A DNA stretch of 64,000 bases from Dietzia psychralcaliphila. Its GTDB lineage: Bacteria > Actinomycetota > Actinomycetes > Mycobacteriales > Mycobacteriaceae. The notes under the pieces were generated by a model, which was not told where the DNA came from, ran no database searches, and was given only the letters and a program-made list of their open reading frames with translations. The stretch's first letter is position 1; each line of letters starts with the position of its first letter. The position numbers and the translations under genes are program-made. This document shows, one piece after another, positions 60,791 through 64,000 of this stretch. The stretch spans positions 3,472,001 to 3,536,000 of the forward strand of contig NZ_CP015453.1 in NCBI RefSeq assembly GCF_003096095.1, read 5' to 3'.

Positions 60791-60801
<11 letters not shown>
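60757..60801. repeat. 22-bp direct repeat (two units)
   Basis: GGCCGGGCGGCTCAGCGGGAG followed by C occurs at 60757-60778 and 60780-60801; the second copy covers the stop codon of the pirin gene. It lies in the 66-bp gap between the convergent nadE-fusion and pirin genes. Confidence 0.9.
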
Positions 60802-61804
<1,003 letters not shown>

Positions 61805-61900
61805 GGGCTTCTCCTATGACGAGACGATTATTGCTGTCGCGTCATACAACTTCGGGTCGCCGTGGTTTGTTCCCACACCCGGCAGTGGCCCGATCAGCCC

Positions 61901-61956
61901 CGGGCCACTCAGCCCCGAGTCGCTCAACCCGAGCCACTCAACCCGAGTCGCTCAAC
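61901..61956. repeat. 14-bp tandem repeat, four units
   Basis: CGGGCCACTCAGCC, CCGAGTCGCTCAAC, CCGAGCCACTCAAC and CCGAGTCGCTCAAC follow each other at 61901, 61915, 61929 and 61943; the array runs into the 3' end of the DUF218 gene. Confidence 0.85.
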
Positions 61957-62584
61957 CCCGGGCCACCACTCCGGTCACCGGTATCCGGCCGTCGACGGCC
62001 TGACGGAAGTTGAGCACCGCGCGCTGCACGTGATCGCCGGTGGAGACCACGACCGCGCCGGTGGTCCCGCGCTCGCGGAAGATACGGTCGGTGAACTGGG
62101 CGTTCTGGACGGTGGAGTTGGAGTTCCCCTCCTCCGTGATCCGCCACGGTGCGACGCCGGCGCCGCGGAGCCAGTCGCCCATCGCCCGGGCCTCGGTGCG
62201 GCCGTTCTGCGGAACGCCACCGGTCACGATGATGCGGGCGGTGGGGTACTCCTGCGCCAGCCGGAAGCCGGTCCTCAGACGCTCGTCGAGCACCGGTCGG
62301 ATGCCGCCGTCCGGGAACAGGCCCGCGCCCAGGATGACGATGTCCGTGGTGAACGGGTTGACCGTGAGTACCGCAGGATCGTCGCTCGTGAGAGCCTCCA
62401 GCCCTCCGCACACCTGCAGCATGGACGGGTCGACGTTCTGACACCCCAACATGGTGAGGCCGTTGTAGAGCGCGACGCCCGAGGGTATCTCCGCGGAGCC
62501 CGCGGATGCGGTGCCGGCCCCTACGCCCAGCGCGAGCGCCGCCGTGGCCGCGACTGCGGCGAGACGGATCTGTGTCCTAGCCAC
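61952..62584 (-). CDS. Secreted DUF218/YdcF-family protein
   Basis: 210 residues. A signal peptide (IRLAAVAATAALALGVGAGTASA, cleavage after ASA near 28) precedes a DUF218 domain: DIVILGAGLFPDGGIRPVLDERLRTGFRLAQEYPTARIIVTGG and WRITEEGNSNSTVQNAQF, the YdcF/SanA/ElyC nucleotide- or lipid-binding fold. Such proteins influence envelope polysaccharide synthesis. The GTG at 62584 has GGGAGAGG 10 nt upstream. Confidence 0.88.
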   Translation of the reverse strand: MARTQIRLAAVAATAALALGVGAGTASAGSAEIPSGVALYNGLTMLGCQNVDPSMLQVCGGLEALTSDDPAVLTVNPFTTDIVILGAGLFPDGGIRPVLDERLRTGFRLAQEYPTARIIVTGGVPQNGRTEARAMGDWLRGAGVAPWRITEEGNSNSTVQNAQFTDRIFRERGTTGAVVVSTGDHVQRAVLNFRQAVDGRIPVTGVVARG

Positions 62585-62693
62585 GATAACGTTCCTCTCC
62601 CAAACCTTGTGGGCCATTTCGTGACCCGATAGTTATCGGTGGCGACGGTACCGCTGTTACCTGTGAGGCAAGATGGGCAAGAAATTCGCCGGG

Positions 62694-62699
62694 TAGCCT
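62694..62699 (+). promoter_or_regulatory. -10 box (TAGCCT), leaderless layout
   Basis: TAGCCT ends 7 nt before the ATG at 62707. Confidence 0.6.
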
Positions 62700-62706
62700 G
62701 ATCGGC

Positions 62707-63381
62707 ATGCCCGCAGGATACGACAAATCGACGGCCGTTCGACACCTCTACGTGGCGGACCCCCAGCTCGGGCGGCACATCGACACCGTCGGTCCGTGCA
62801 CCCTCACGCCCGCCCCCGATATCGGACCGCACACCCTGTTCGACCGCCTGGCCTCCTCGATCCTGTCCCAGCAGCTGTCGGTCAAGGCCGCCGCGACGAT
62901 CGCCGGCCGGCTCCGGGACCAGGCGGCCGGGCCTCATCATCTCGACCCGGGACGCGTCGCCGCCCTGTCCGACGAGGAACTCCGCGCGTGCGGTATCTCC
63001 CGCCCCAAGGTCGCCGCGCTGCGCGACCTGGCCGACGCGGTGGAGACCGGTCGGATCCCCACGCTGGCGGAACTGACCGGACTCGACGACGACGAGGTGG
63101 TCACCTCCCTGACCACCGTCCGCGGGGTGGGCCGATGGACAGTGGAGATGCTGCTGATCTTCCTATTGGACAGACCCGACGTGTTCCCCGTGGCTGATGT
63201 CGGGGTGCGCCGCGGATTCGAGCGCGTCACGGGGCTCGACGAGACCCCCACCGCCACCCAGATGCTCACCCGCGCCGAGAGCTGGGCCCCGTACCGGTCG
63301 GTCGCCTCCTGGTACCTGTGGCGGGCGGTCGACCAGACCGGCCAGGCGGTGCCCGCGCCGCCACCGCGTCCTGTCCGGTAG
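62707..63381 (+). CDS. DNA-3-methyladenine glycosylase (AlkA/HhH-GPD type)
   Basis: 224 residues. HhH-GPD superfamily: FDRLASSILSQQLSVKAAATI near 46-66, the helix-hairpin-helix TTVRGVGRWTVEMLLIF near 138-154 and the catalytic Asp in VFPVADVGVRRGF. It removes alkylated bases (3-methyladenine and similar) in base-excision repair. Leaderless layout. The tpx gene follows 9 bp after the stop, so they may share a transcript. Confidence 0.92.
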   Translation: MPAGYDKSTAVRHLYVADPQLGRHIDTVGPCTLTPAPDIGPHTLFDRLASSILSQQLSVKAAATIAGRLRDQAAGPHHLDPGRVAALSDEELRACGISRPKVAALRDLADAVETGRIPTLAELTGLDDDEVVTSLTTVRGVGRWTVEMLLIFLLDRPDVFPVADVGVRRGFERVTGLDETPTATQMLTRAESWAPYRSVASWYLWRAVDQTGQAVPAPPPRPVR

Positions 63382-63390
63382 AACGGACAC

Positions 63391-63888
63391 ATGGCAACCA
63401 CCGCATTCAAGGGAAACCCCGTCACCACGTCCGGCGAGCTCCCCGCCGTCGGCTCGACCGCTCCGGCCTTCGATCTGGTCGGCACCGACCTGGCACCCGT
63501 GACCTCCGAGTCACTCTCGGGCAAGAACGTCGTGCTCAACATCTTCCCCAGTGTCGACACGGGCGTCTGCGCTCAGTCGGTCCGCACCTTCAACGAGAAG
63601 GCCACCGACCTGGACAACACCGCGGTCGTCAACGTCTCGGCGGATCTCCCGTTCGCGCACAAGCGATTCGCCGCTGACGAGGGCATCGAGAACGCGTCCG
63701 CCGGCTCCACCTTCCGCGGCGACTTCGCGTCGGCGTACGGCGTCGAGATGACCGACGGCCCCCTCGCCGGACTGTGCGCCCGCTCGGTCGTCGTGCTCGA
63801 CGCCGACGGCAAGGTGGTCTACACCCAGCTCGTCGACGAGATCACCACCGAGCCGGACTACGACGCCGCGCTCGCAGCACTCAACTGA
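63391..63888 (+). CDS. tpx: Thiol peroxidase (Tpx), without the usual resolving cysteine
   Basis: 165 residues. Atypical 2-Cys peroxiredoxin of the Tpx group: [16 protein letters not shown], peroxidatic Cys60 in [28 protein letters not shown] and [16 protein letters not shown]. In E. coli and mycobacterial Tpx the block after DLPFA contains the resolving Cys (SRFCGAEG); here it is RFAADEG, so that Cys is absent, while an extra Cys129 appears in GLCARS. It reduces hydroperoxides with thioredoxin. Confidence 0.92.
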   Translation: MATTAFKGNPVTTSGELPAVGSTAPAFDLVGTDLAPVTSESLSGKNVVLNIFPSVDTGVCAQSVRTFNEKATDLDNTAVVNVSADLPFAHKRFAADEGIENASAGSTFRGDFASAYGVEMTDGPLAGLCARSVVVLDADGKVVYTQLVDEITTEPDYDAALAALN

Positions 63889-63932
63889 CACCGGCTCGGG
63901 CCTGACACTGCCCAGGCCACCGCAGACGGCAG

Positions 63933-63967
63933 ACAGCGGCCCGCCCCTCCCCGGGGCGGGCCGCTGT
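63933..63967 (+). terminator. Intrinsic terminator of tpx
   Basis: ACAGCGGCCCGCCCC (63933-63947), loop TCCCC, GGGGCGGGCCGCTGT (63953-63967): a perfect 15-bp stem 45 bp past the tpx stop, followed by a weak CGTTC tail. Confidence 0.8.
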
Positions 63968-64000
63968 CGTTCACACCGTGGCTGCTCAGACGGTGGAACC

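Overview
The window is very GC-rich, almost fully coding (63 protein genes, no gene-free stretch much over 300 bp), with many GTG starts and frequent ATGA/GTGA stop-start overlaps. The gene content is that of a mycolic-acid actinobacterium (order Mycobacteriales): glucosyl-3-phosphoglycerate synthase (gpgS), the sigK-rskA pair next to an MPT70/83-like fasciclin lipoprotein, a ufaA1/FAD-oxidase pair of the tuberculostearic-acid type, an MMPL transporter, a PapA-like acyltransferase and a FadE5 homologue. The overall style fits Dietzia or a close relative; the genus is an inference. I see no rRNA, tRNA, insertion sequence, prophage or CRISPR.

Layout. 1-1604: end of an SPFH protein and a TetR regulator. 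1642-10258: a long minus-strand run (acyl-CoA dehydrogenase, phosphotransferase, histidine phosphatase, hydrolase, MMPL transporter, lipocalin, epimerase), several joined by 4-nt overlaps. 10331-15748: gpgS, then a thiol-redox block (CcdA-like, DsbA-like, M56 peptidase/BlaR-like, BlaI-like, a CPVC membrane protein) with a strong dyad in front of the dsbA-like gene. 15810-18597: PIG-L deacetylase, methyltransferase, MFS exporter. 18679-19677: a PnuC-family (RibM-type) transporter behind a clear FMN riboswitch. 19879-28400: Rieske protein, aminotransferase, FadE5, quinone oxidoreductase, L,D-transpeptidase, S58 peptidase. 28674-31132: a pair of CNNM/CBS proteins. 31266-35827: DUF4112, intradiol-dioxygenase-like protein, penicillin-binding lipoprotein, SDR. 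35959-40254: TetR plus AidB-like and DmdC-like acyl-CoA dehydrogenases. 40315-41167: ArsR/AHSA1 pair. 41388-49213: SigK neighbourhood (fasciclin lipoprotein, Mo-oxidoreductase, sigK, rskA, Zn-alcohol dehydrogenase, ufaA1-like methyltransferase, FAD oxidase). 49463-63888: patatin, DUF4262, aroD (type I), LysR/YeiH, DUF1697, a 38-aa ORF, DUF2599 lipoprotein, PapA-like acyltransferase, hydrolase, a NadE-isochorismatase fusion, pirin, DUF218 protein, AlkA-type glycosylase and thiol peroxidase.

The functional themes are envelope lipids and cell wall (MMPL, PapA-like, UfaA1-like, LdT, PBP), acyl-CoA oxidation (five acyl-CoA dehydrogenases), extracytoplasmic redox (SigK block, DsbA/CcdA block, Tpx) and NAD/flavin supply (RibM, NadE fusion). 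At least thirteen genes carry TAnnnT exactly 6 or 7 nt before the start codon, the layout of leaderless transcripts, and many intergenic gaps hold short tandem repeats of 7-20 bp. The items I would look at first are the NadE-isochorismatase fusion, the BlaI/BlaR-type control of a thiol-redox operon, the uncharged-to-acidic 38-aa ORF with a strong Shine-Dalgarno, the Tpx lacking its usual resolving cysteine, and the SigK-like promoter in front of the fasciclin gene.
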